34,898 nucleotides of DNA from Thermoguttaceae bacterium (GTDB lineage: Bacteria > Planctomycetota > Planctomycetia > Pirellulales > Thermoguttaceae). The DNA lies in assembly GCA_017939795.1 (NCBI GenBank), contig JAGBAA010000061.1:1-34898 (forward strand). Direction: 5' to 3'. Both the position numbers and the translations under genes were made by a program. Of this stretch, positions 24,208 to 30,408 are shown piece by piece; the stretch's first letter is position 1, and each line of letters starts with the position of its first letter. The notes under the pieces are model-generated. The model saw only the letters and a list, made by a program, of their open reading frames with translations, had not been told where the DNA came from and ran no database searches.

Positions 24208-24488
24208 TCAACCACTGAAACCTCAGAAGATCCGCAAAGTGTTCCTAAAAATTCATTTTGTGTCTTTTAGCTTCTTTTGTATTTTCTGCGATAATACAGA
24301 GACGCACTTGCCGGAGGGATTTTTTTGAAATTTTTTTCCGTTCCAGCGAATTCACTGCAATTTTTTCTTTCTGCATTGCGTTACTTTTTTGTTGGACATT
24401 TTTTATAAAACGCAGCTCCCAATCGTGCCGTCCCGTAAAATCAGGGAGTTGTGGCGAACCTTCCATAACATTCGAGAGAGATTTAAGA
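24208..24488 (+). other. leader or promoter region of the glycosidase gene
   Basis: AT-rich non-coding sequence. The frame of the next gene is open through it but reads as Phe/Ser-rich nonsense. A possible -10 (GATAAT, 24290-24295) has only a poor -35 (TTTAGC); no confident promoter is called. A GAGAGAG stretch before 24489 may serve as a weak ribosome-binding site. Confidence 0.4.
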
Positions 24489-25925
24489 ATGAAGCTCCTG
24501 AGGATCGCTCTGTTTTTGATCGCATTATTCAGCTTTTCCGTATCGCATGCCGATTCGCAGCGTCAGCCGGATTGCATTGTTTCGATTTCCGGCCAACTGC
24601 GGCAGACGGTTCGTTTTGGCATCGATGCGGAACGGCTCTGGTTTTATTGGAAGGAACAGAACGACCAGTTGGCGCGGCTTGCGGTTGGTGAATTGAAGGC
24701 TGACTATGCCCGGGTTCCAATGAACTGTGCCTATGAACGGGAAGAGGGCGTCATTGATCCCCATGCGTATGGCGACGTCATCATTCCGATGATGAAGACC
24801 TTCCGCAAATACAATCCGGAGATCCAGTTCTTCGCGTCGCCGCGTCCGCTCAAGGAAGCTTACGATAAAGAAACGGAATCAGACCTGATCGCCCAGAATT
24901 TCAAGCATGGGAACATCGGGATGGCGGCGTATCCGGTCTGGGTCGGCGGACATAAACGGCTTCTGAAAAAAGAGATCCGCGGTGTCCAGCTGGATAAATG
25001 GGTCCGGTATCTTGCGGACTATCTGAATCTGATGGCGAAACATGGACTGGATATTGCGTACCTGGACCTGATGAACGAAGACCAGACCATGTGGGCAGGA
25101 AATATCGACAATATCCTTTACGTCATCGACACGCTGCCGTCTTGGTTGGATCCCGGAGTAAAAATGCCCCAAATCGTCTTCCCTTCGACCTGGAGTCCGC
25201 ATGACGGAATGACGCGGTTCCTGACGTCCCCATCCGTGGTCGGCCGACAGAGCGAAGTCCTTCAAAAAATCGGTGTTGTCTCTACACACAACACGCCGGA
25301 CGGCAATCGGGAAAATTTTAAAGAAGACGACCTCTTTACCTTCGCAAATGCAGTTCGGGCGATCGATCCTGAAAAGGAACTCTGGAACACTGAAATGCAC
25401 GGCTGGGTCGGAACACGCAGCCCGTCGGAAGACATCCTCAACTCCGTGATCCTCTGGCGGCACCTTGAAGCGGGGTTTTCCGGCATCAACACCTGGCTGT
25501 TTTTTGGTCCGTGGAAAGGCGCAGGGCATCCAATGGTCTATTCAAACCGAAGGCATGGGCCCGAAACGACGGCAAAATACGAGATTTTTAAATCGCTCGT
25601 CAACGATATGCATCAGGGACGGTATGTACTCTCAGAATCGACCGACGATCGGATCGTCTCTGCCGTGCTGACCAAAGACGATAAACTGTTTGTCAGCCTG
25701 CTGAATAGAAGCGAGGACTCCGTTTCCATCCAGATCGAACTTCCGGAAAAAACGCGGATACGCGGGAATGTGAATGTCCGTTTATGGAAATCGTCTCAAA
25801 ACGTTCCTTTCCCTCAGGTCAGCCGGAATAAAAATCTCCACAAAAAGGAGAACTGGAATTACGAACTTCCACCGCAGTCGCTGGTTCACTTCGTATTCCG
25901 CGTCAAGCAGGTCAAAAATCAGTAA
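24489..25925 (+). CDS. exported GH30-like (clan GH-A) glycosidase
   Basis: A 478-residue protein. The ATG at 24489 opens a clear signal peptide (MKLLRIALFLIALFSFSVSHA-D); the upstream frame is non-coding. The barrel shows 'RVPMNCAY', 'FFASPRPLKEAY' and 'YLADYLNLMAKHGLDIAYLD' in two blocks, then Asn196-Glu197 (LMNEDQ, acid/base) and Glu302 (WNTEMHGW, nucleophile). The spacing and an 'Asn-Thr-Glu' nucleophile context resemble GH30-type beta-glycosidases (glucuronoxylanase, beta-1,6-glucanase, glucosylceramidase relatives). A C-terminal beta-sandwich (~395-470, 'FVSLLNRSEDSVSIQIEL') is also typical. Substrate not determined; external plant or microbial polysaccharide is an inference. Family number is likely but not certain. 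Confidence 0.75.
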   Translation: MKLLRIALFLIALFSFSVSHADSQRQPDCIVSISGQLRQTVRFGIDAERLWFYWKEQNDQLARLAVGELKADYARVPMNCAYEREEGVIDPHAYGDVIIPMMKTFRKYNPEIQFFASPRPLKEAYDKETESDLIAQNFKHGNIGMAAYPVWVGGHKRLLKKEIRGVQLDKWVRYLADYLNLMAKHGLDIAYLDLMNEDQTMWAGNIDNILYVIDTLPSWLDPGVKMPQIVFPSTWSPHDGMTRFLTSPSVVGRQSEVLQKIGVVSTHNTPDGNRENFKEDDLFTFANAVRAIDPEKELWNTEMHGWVGTRSPSEDILNSVILWRHLEAGFSGINTWLFFGPWKGAGHPMVYSNRRHGPETTAKYEIFKSLVNDMHQGRYVLSESTDDRIVSAVLTKDDKLFVSLLNRSEDSVSIQIELPEKTRIRGNVNVRLWKSSQNVPFPQVSRNKNLHKKENWNYELPPQSLVHFVFRVKQVKNQ

Positions 25926-26062
25926 AGAGTGGTTCTGAAACGGATCTCCGACGCAGCTGATTTTAGTACCTTGAAAGGGATACGAAATTCCCGAAAAGAA
26001 CCGAAATACATAAAAATTCAAAAAGTTTTTGAAAAGAAAGGCAGCCTGCCGCGGCTCGCGGT
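25926..26062. other. non-coding gap after the glycosidase gene
   Basis: No clear hairpin terminator and no gene seen. The gap 25926-26263 then contains copy 2 of the dispersed element and the purB promoter. Confidence 0.4.
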
Positions 26063-26113
26063 CAGATTTTCCAGAAGGGTAAAATCGCGCGTGGGACCTT
26101 TCGCCGAAGATCT
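26063..26113 (+). repeat. dispersed 51-bp intergenic element, copy 2
   Basis: Second copy of the element at 24157-24207, here 40 bases before the -35 of the purB promoter. Confidence 0.7.
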
Positions 26114-26152
26114 TATCGCCGAAAAGACAGTTTGATCCTGCCGATGTCCCCC

Positions 26153-26180
26153 TTGAAAAGTTTTGGAAATGGTGTATACT
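26153..26180 (+). promoter_or_regulatory. sigma70-type promoter for purB
   Basis: TTGAAA at 26153-26158, a 16-base spacer and TATACT at 26175-26180. The predicted leader is ~75 bases, ending in GGAAGGG before the start codon. Confidence 0.65.
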
Positions 26181-26263
26181 GACTTTTTTAGTTTGTTTTT
26201 CCTTTTTTCATCTTTCCTCGGGCTTCCGGGGAATCAGAGAACCGTTCGGAAGGGATCGCCAAG

Positions 26264-27697
26264 ATGGAAATCAATCGCAATGAATATCGTAATCCGCTGA
26301 TCTCGCGCTACGCTTCGAAAGAAATGAGCGCGATCTGGAGTGAACAGCGAAAGTTCAGTACATGGCGCCGGCTGTGGGTCGCGCTTGCGGAAGCGGAAGC
26401 GGAGATGGGGCTTCCCATTACGGAAGAGCAGCTGAACGAGCTGCGTGCGCATGTGGACGACATCGATTTTGCGCTGGCGGATCAGTACGAGCGGAAGCTG
26501 CGTCACGACGTCATGGCGCATGTGCACACGTATGGTGACGCCTGTCCGAATGCGAAGGGGATCATCCACTGGGGCGCGACGAGCTGCTACGTGACCGACA
26601 ATACGGACGTGATCCTGATCCGCGACAGTTTCCGGCTCATTCTTGCGAAACTTCTTGACGTGATGCGCGCACTGGCAAAAACCGCGAAAGCGTACCAGAA
26701 CCTTCCGTGTCTTGCCTTCACGCACCTTCAGCCTGCGCAGCCGACGACGCTCGGAAAGCGCATCTGCCTGTGGCTTTACGATCTGGTGATGGACCTCGAA
26801 GATCTTGAGCACCGTATGGCTCTCCTGCGTACGCGCGGTCTGAAAGGGACGACGGGAACGCAGGCGAGTTTCTTCTCGCTCTTTAAAAATGACGGCGCGA
26901 AAGTGCGTCAGCTGGAAGCTCTCGTCGATAAAAAGATCGGTTTCGAGTCATCTTTTGCCGTCACGGGTCAGACCTATCCCCGGAAACTGGATGCACAGGT
27001 CGCGGATGTGCTTTCGGGCATCGCGCAGTCGGCGCACAAAATGGCGACGGACCTGCGTATCCTTGCGCACCGCAAAGAATGCGAAGAACCGTTTGAAAAG
27101 AACCAGATCGGCTCGAGTGCCATGGCGTATAAGCGGAATCCGATGCGCAGTGAGCGTATCTGCTCGCTGGCCCGTTTTGTCATGAGCGTCCAGTCCAGCC
27201 CCGGAATGACGCTGGCGACGCAGTGGTTTGAACGGACCCTGGACGACAGTGCGAACCGCCGTCTTGTTCTTCCGCAGGCGTTCCTGGCTCTGGATGCGAT
27301 CCTGATCCTTTACCGGAATGTGATCGACGGAATGGTCGTTTACCCGAAAGTTATCGAAAAGAATCTGCGTGCGGAACTTCCTTTCATGGCGACGGAAAAC
27401 ATCATGATGGCCGCGACGGCGGCGGGCGGCGACCGGCAGGAATTGCACGAGCACATTCGTCAGCACTCGCAGGCGGCTGCGGCAGTCGTGAAGCAGGAAG
27501 GCGGCGAAAACGACCTGATGGCGCGTCTGGAAGCCGATCCGATGTTCGCGGGAGTGGATCTGGGATCTGCACTGGAACCGTCGCTTTACGTTGGCCGTGC
27601 ACCGCAGCAGGTCGATGAATTCCTGGATGAGATCATGGCGCCGATCTTCGAGAAATATGCCGACGTGACCTCGCAGGAAACGGAGATCTTCTGCTAG
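26264..27697 (+). CDS. purB: adenylosuccinate lyase
   Basis: A 477-residue full-length PurB of the fumarase/aspartase superfamily. The signature loop [15 protein letters not shown] (from residue ~284) carries the catalytic serine; '[10 protein letters not shown]' and '[15 protein letters not shown]' carry other active-site residues, including the His of THLQPAQ. It splits adenylosuccinate to AMP and fumarate, and SAICAR to AICAR, in purine synthesis. The start has GGAAGGG upstream. Own promoter and terminator, so monocistronic. The long variant with a '[19 protein letters not shown]' region resembles the eukaryote/Planctomycete-type PurB, an impression from memory. Confidence 0.95.
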   Translation: MEINRNEYRNPLISRYASKEMSAIWSEQRKFSTWRRLWVALAEAEAEMGLPITEEQLNELRAHVDDIDFALADQYERKLRHDVMAHVHTYGDACPNAKGIIHWGATSCYVTDNTDVILIRDSFRLILAKLLDVMRALAKTAKAYQNLPCLAFTHLQPAQPTTLGKRICLWLYDLVMDLEDLEHRMALLRTRGLKGTTGTQASFFSLFKNDGAKVRQLEALVDKKIGFESSFAVTGQTYPRKLDAQVADVLSGIAQSAHKMATDLRILAHRKECEEPFEKNQIGSSAMAYKRNPMRSERICSLARFVMSVQSSPGMTLATQWFERTLDDSANRRLVLPQAFLALDAILILYRNVIDGMVVYPKVIEKNLRAELPFMATENIMMAATAAGGDRQELHEHIRQHSQAAAAVVKQEGGENDLMARLEADPMFAGVDLGSALEPSLYVGRAPQQVDEFLDEIMAPIFEKYADVTSQETEIFC

Positions 27698-27729
27698 TCT
27701 TCGTTTGAAAGAACCCGATTTGGAAAAAT

Positions 27730-27765
27730 GAGCCGGTGAGGAGCCTTTCCCCGCCGGCTGTTTTA
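27730..27765 (+). terminator. purB terminator
   Basis: A GC-rich stem AGCCGG/CCGGCT (27731-27736 with 27754-27759), extended inward by imperfect pairing, followed by GTTTTA. It lies 33 bases after the stop. Confidence 0.7.
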
Positions 27766-28020
27766 ACGCAGACATTCGAAAGTGCGTGGGGGCGGTGAAT
27801 TCAGCGGATTTTCAGGCGGTACTGTATGGTGTCGCGGACTCTGTTGAAACTGTGTCTGAAACATTCAAAGTCCCCAATATCTTTTCCCCCCAGTATACCG
27901 TTACCGAATAAATCAAAATTCTCCACACTGTGTGAGTCGTTCGAAAGTGGGCCTGTCATCTCTTTTTTACCGCCTGCGTTTCAATTTTCACATAGAAAAT
28001 AGACATATTACCTTCCGCGC
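27766..28020. other. non-coding boundary of the accessory region
   Basis: No gene, tRNA or integrase recognised. The sequence becomes more AT-rich towards the right. A piece at about 27990-28020 resembles the end of the 120-bp repeat that follows, suggesting a partial extra copy. Confidence 0.4.
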
Positions 28021-28252
28021 CCTCTGCGAGAAAAAACAGGGACGTCACTGCCTGACAAACGATAATCTTTACCGAGTGACAACGCTATTTCTTCCCACAC
28101 GATGCGGGAAGCTGAAAAAAACAGGCTTATCACCTTTGTGCCTCTGCGCGAAAAAATAGGGACGTCACTTTCTGAAAAACGATACTTTTACAGAGTGACA
28201 ACCTATTTCTCCCGTACTGCGCGGGATGCTGAAAACAGACTTGTTACCTCTT
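28021..28252. repeat. 120-bp tandem repeat with conserved inverted repeats
   Basis: Two copies begin with CCTCTGCG at 28021 and 28141, exactly 120 bases apart, and stay alignable to ~28138 and ~28252. Each contains GTCACT...AGTGAC flanking ~30 less conserved bases, then TCCC...GGGA as a short hairpin, then a run of A. Read on the minus strand the GTCACT/AGTGAC hairpin is followed by GTCCC and a T-run, so each copy could be a terminator or a small RNA end. The loop bases differ between copies while the stems persist. No open frame spans the units convincingly. Confidence 0.8.
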
Positions 28253-28270
28253 AAGAAATCCGAGTTTTGA

Positions 28271-28612
28271 ATGGGTAATAACCGTATTTCTTTCTGCAAT
28301 GTTTCAGAATTTATTCTTTCAGGAGATGCGGTCGGTCTTGAATTGAGACCGTGGGCGGAAATGGAAGTCTGGAAATGCGCGGGGATCCTTGGGATCTCTC
28401 CCGGGCCGTACACACTGCGCCATTTAAAATGGATGGTGCAGGGCCGCCGGGAAGAAACATGGGACATGGTCTCCATCCTCGCGACCCGCATCTTTCCGGA
28501 AGCTCCGTGCCGCAATCCGTACCGCAATCCGTCCCTATCCTCCGAACCCGTCCGAATGGCTACGGCTGAGGATTGGAAGGCGTTTGCGAGCTGGTTTCCG
28601 AAGGGGAAGTAG
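28271..28612 (+). pseudogene. phage tail assembly chaperone-like gene, probably incomplete
   Basis: A 113-residue frame. The segment from 'PWAEMEVWKCAG' through 'YTLRHLKWMVQGRREETWD' to 'NPYRNP' and 'EDWKAFASWFPK' has the Trp/Arg pattern of small tail proteins encoded just before the tape-measure gene in siphophages (tail assembly chaperones). The start lacks a ribosome-binding site and the first ~25 residues look unrelated, so the 5' end is probably lost. Its 3' half recurs at 29002-29199 and its last ~70 bases at 29600-29671. The identification is by pattern and gene order; no homologue search was possible. Confidence 0.5.
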
Positions 28613-28829
28613 TATTCGTTGCTTTTCCTTCACTGCTTGATTTTTTCTTTGCATCATAGTCTGCCTGTAAAATAGCCCCTAAAAGTCCACCTCCAACGAT
28701 TAGGAAACCTAAGGGGCTGGAAAACATGACGAAGATTGCAAAGCTGATTCCTAAAAACCACAGAACAGCCTTGAAAAAGCGTGGCACGTAATCATGCAAA
28801 ATGACCATTATCGTCAAAATTTCCGGCAT
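28560..28829 (-). CDS. small membrane protein, HDYxP family, cassette 1
   Basis: An 89-residue protein with an excellent ribosome-binding site (AGGAGGTGA, ~5 bases before the ATG at 28829). Two hydrophobic segments: ~1-12 leading into HDYVPRFF, and ~20-55 (VLWFLGISFAIFVMF, then a Gly-rich GFLIVGGGLLGAIL). A Lys/Ser/Thr-rich tail ends in SNPQP. The last 53 bases overlap, antisense, the end of the chaperone-like gene, which fixes the tail sequence. N-terminal resemblance to the proteins at 29255 and 29619 (Ile-Leu-x-Ile ... His-Asp-x-x-Pro ... Leu-Gly-x-Ser/Cys-Phe). Placed backwards between tail-chaperone and tape-measure remnants. Function unknown; superinfection exclusion is the working inference. 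Confidence 0.75.
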   Translation of the reverse strand: MPEILTIMVILHDYVPRFFKAVLWFLGISFAIFVMFSSPLGFLIVGGGLLGAILQADYDAKKKSSSEGKATNTTSPSETSSQTPSNPQP

Positions 28830-28847
28830 AAAATCACCTCCTACTTA

Positions 28848-28876
28848 AATTAAACCATACCTTAATTTAAAATCAA
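28848..28876 (-). promoter_or_regulatory. possible promoter of membrane cassette 1
   Basis: On the minus strand TTGATT (28871-28876), 17 bases, TTAATT (28848-28853). It is weaker than the promoters of cassettes 2 and 3 but in the same relative position, overlapping the start region of the tape-measure fragment. Confidence 0.4.
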
Positions 28877-28885
28877 GGGGTCCCC

Positions 28886-29017
28886 ATGAATGAAAATGAA
28901 TTAATTGTAGTAATTGCCGGAGATACTTCTGGTTTAAGAGCAGCTCTTACATCGGCGGATAGAGAATTACAACAATTCACACAAACAGCCCAAGACGTAA
29001 CACACTGCGCCATTTAA
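28886..29017 (+). pseudogene. truncated phage tape-measure protein N-terminus, copy 1
   Basis: 43 codons with AAGGGG before the ATG. The first ~37 residues (ELIVVIAGDTSGLRAAL, then SADRELQQFTQTAQ) match the usual opening of siphophage tape-measure proteins. It runs directly into the second copy of the chaperone-like gene and stops out of frame at 29015. A normal tape-measure gene would be many times longer. Confidence 0.65.
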
Positions 29018-29199
29018 AATGGATGGTACAGGGCCGCCGGGAAGAAACATGGGACATGGTCTCCATCCTCGCAACACGCATTTTCCCGGAAGCTCCATTC
29101 CACAATCCGTACCGCAAACCGTCCCTATCCTCCGAACCCGTCCGAATCGCTACGGCTGAGGATTGGAAGGCGTTTGCGAGCTGGTTTCCGAAGAAGTAG
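29002..29199 (+). pseudogene. tail chaperone-like gene fragment, copy 2
   Basis: Starts at the ACACTGCGCC junction and matches the 3' two-thirds of 28271-28612 almost base for base, ending in its own TAG (29197-29199). The 5' part is missing, replaced by tape-measure copy 1. The junction shares the ACACTGCGCCATTTAAAATG block with copy 1, consistent with recombination there. Confidence 0.7.
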
Positions 29200-29254
29200 G
29201 GGTTTCTATATACTCCCAGCCATTGTTGGGATGATACCCCTCTGCTTTGGGAGA

Positions 29255-29554
29255 TTAAGTTTCCCAAGTCTTGTCTTCCTGAAGCCGCTTTTTCCGAAGT
29301 TGTTTTTGATGCCGCTTTTCGCGTGCCTTGCGTTTTAATATGGCCTTCACTTCTTCCGGAGATTTTGGCCGAAGTTCTTCTGGAAAAAGTAAAAGAAGTA
29401 TGATTATACCAACAAATGGTATGATCAGCCAGGGATTAGAGCCAAGGAAACACAAAAGAAATGAGCCTCCTAATAAAAACAGAATGAAGGAGAACACGCC
29501 GGGAAAATAGTCATGGACGATGACCAGAGCAAAAATCAATAAAATAACAGCCAT
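29255..29554 (-). CDS. small membrane protein, HDYxP family, cassette 2
   Basis: A 99-residue protein. The ATG at 29554 is chosen because GGAGG lies 6-7 bases before it and the same site and start are conserved in cassette 3; the longer frame runs back through the next unit. Helices: ~1-13 (MAVILLIFALVIV), His-Asp-Tyr-Phe-Pro at 14-18, ~19-38, and ~43-60 (WLIIPFVGIIILLLLF). The tail is very basic (about 18 Lys/Arg in the last 35 residues), so probably cytosolic. Unlike cassettes 1 and 3 it does not overlap the chaperone remnant. Has a near-consensus promoter of its own. Function unknown; see findings. Confidence 0.75.
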   Translation of the reverse strand: MAVILLIFALVIVHDYFPGVFSFILFLLGGSFLLCFLGSNPWLIIPFVGIIILLLLFPEELRPKSPEEVKAILKRKAREKRHQKQLRKKRLQEDKTWET

Positions 29555-29570
29555 ATAAACCTCCAATATT

Positions 29571-29599
29571 ATTTTAACAAGATCCCAAAAAAATTTCAA
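29571..29599 (-). promoter_or_regulatory. promoter of membrane cassette 2
   Basis: On the minus strand TTGAAA (29594-29599), 17-base spacer, TAAAAT (29571-29576). The homology with unit 3 ends exactly at the -35 hexamer, where the chaperone fragment begins, so the promoter was kept while the tape-measure start was lost. Confidence 0.75.
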
Positions 29600-29671
29600 T
29601 CCGAACCCGCCCGAATGGCTACGGCTGAGGATTGGAAGGCGTTTGCGAGCTGGTTTCCGAAGGCATCCTGA
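29600..29671 (+). pseudogene. tail chaperone-like gene fragment, copy 3
   Basis: Only the last 24 codons (from SEPARMATAEDWKAF to a TGA at 29669) remain, nearly identical to the ends of copies 1 and 2. It abuts the cassette 2 promoter. Confidence 0.65.
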
Positions 29672-30032
29672 GAGGATAAGTATCCTCGATCGGAATGTCT
29701 GAAACCTCGGCATCTGACGGCAAACGATGATCCGGACTTTCGTCCGGATCACAGAGACTATAGGTGTCCGGATCGTTTTTAATGTCGTCGTTTTCAGTGG
29801 TCGGTTTCTGAAAATAAAGGTCCCAGACTACCATAACGATCGTCGCCGTAATGATCGGAATGAAAATAAAGAGTATTTCCGCAAGGCATAAATATTTAAA
29901 TAAATAGCAAAAAAAGCTGCAAACTGCCAAAACACTGAAGCAGCATCCAAGGCATCCAAGTGCCATCGGAAAATATTGCGGAAAACAGTCATGGATGATG
30001 ATCAGAGCAAAAATCAATAAAATAACTGCCAT
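29619..30032 (-). CDS. small membrane protein, HDYxP family, cassette 3
   Basis: A 137-residue protein. The ATG at 30032 is chosen for its GGAGG site, shared with cassette 2. The first 18 residues (MAVILLIFALIIIHDCFP) are almost those of cassette 2, then the sequence diverges: a Cys-rich second helix (~22-42), a third (~44-66) and a fourth (~62-80) ending VVWDLYFQK. A long acidic tail (~82-125) follows, where cassette 2 has a basic one. The last residues, SETSSQTPSNPQP, equal those of cassette 1 because both overlap antisense the conserved chaperone end. Own near-consensus promoter. Function unknown. Confidence 0.75.
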   Translation of the reverse strand: MAVILLIFALIIIHDCFPQYFPMALGCLGCCFSVLAVCSFFCYLFKYLCLAEILFIFIPIITATIVMVVWDLYFQKPTTENDDIKNDPDTYSLCDPDESPDHRLPSDAEVSDIPIEDTYPLRMPSETSSQTPSNPQP

Positions 30033-30048
30033 ATAAACCTCCAATATT

Positions 30049-30077
30049 ATTTTAATAAGATCCCCCAATAATTTCAA
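30049..30077 (-). promoter_or_regulatory. promoter of membrane cassette 3
   Basis: On the minus strand TTGAAA (30072-30077), 17 bases, TAAAAT (30049-30054). The -35 overlaps the ribosome-binding site (AAGGAG) of the tape-measure fragment on the other strand, so expression of the two may have interfered in the phage. Confidence 0.75.
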
Positions 30078-30086
30078 GGAGTACCC

Positions 30087-30150
30087 ATGGATAAAAACGA
30101 ATTAATCGTAAAAATTTCCGGCGATACTTCTGGTTTAAGAGCAGCTCTTA
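30087..30150 (+). pseudogene. truncated tape-measure protein N-terminus, copy 2
   Basis: About 21 codons (MDKNELIVKISGDTSGLRAAL) matching 28886-28949, with AAGGAG before the ATG. Homology stops at 30150 and the frame continues into unrelated sequence and the nucleoside transporter region; the apparent 337-codon frame is an artefact of this fusion. Confidence 0.65.
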
Positions 30151-30318
30151 TGGCCTGCAAAGCGTGCCTGCTTGTCGGCCCTGCCATCCTTCTCGGCTGG
30201 AAATCCTTGACCGCCAGTATCCACGCAGTCCGGGTGTGTTTTTTCCTGTTTCCCACTTCTCCTGACTTTGTTTCAACAGAAACTTTTCATTTTTTTCGTG
30301 CAGCCATCCTTCCGGCTC
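30151..30318. other. junction sequence of unknown origin
   Basis: About 170 bases between the right end of the phage-derived array and the nucleoside transporter promoter. More GC-rich at the start (30151-30235) than the array. No gene, hairpin terminator or insertion-sequence end could be recognised. Confidence 0.4.
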
Positions 30319-30346
30319 TTTACGAAATCAGGAAATCTGGTAAAAT
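30319..30346 (+). promoter_or_regulatory. possible promoter of the nucleoside transporter gene
   Basis: TTTACG at 30319-30324, 16-base spacer, TAAAAT at 30341-30346; the start codon is ~60 bases further. The -35 matches four of six consensus bases. Confidence 0.5.
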
Positions 30347-30408
30347 GGAGTCCAGTATATTTCGTTTTGTTTGGAATTTTTCCTGTGCCGGAGAATGTGA
30401 GGTCCGCG

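Noticed and set aside
26264..26300. Purine riboswitch in the purB leader
   Set aside because: The leader is only ~75 bases and shows no purine aptamer-like three-way junction by eye.
28021..28252. CRISPR array
   Set aside because: Only two units of 120 bases, no short constant repeat with unique spacers of fixed size, and no cas genes in the window.
27698..28270. tRNA gene as a phage integration site beside purB
   Set aside because: No cloverleaf or T-loop GTTCRA motif was found on either strand by reading, and no integrase gene is present.
28560..30032. Holin genes of a lysis module
   Set aside because: The proteins are holin-sized, but no endolysin is nearby, orientation is opposite to the phage genes, and the position between chaperone and tape measure fits a moron better. 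Not excluded completely.
28271..30150. A live prophage
   Set aside because: No capsid, terminase, integrase, lysis or full-length tail genes; only two tail-gene ends in truncated copies.
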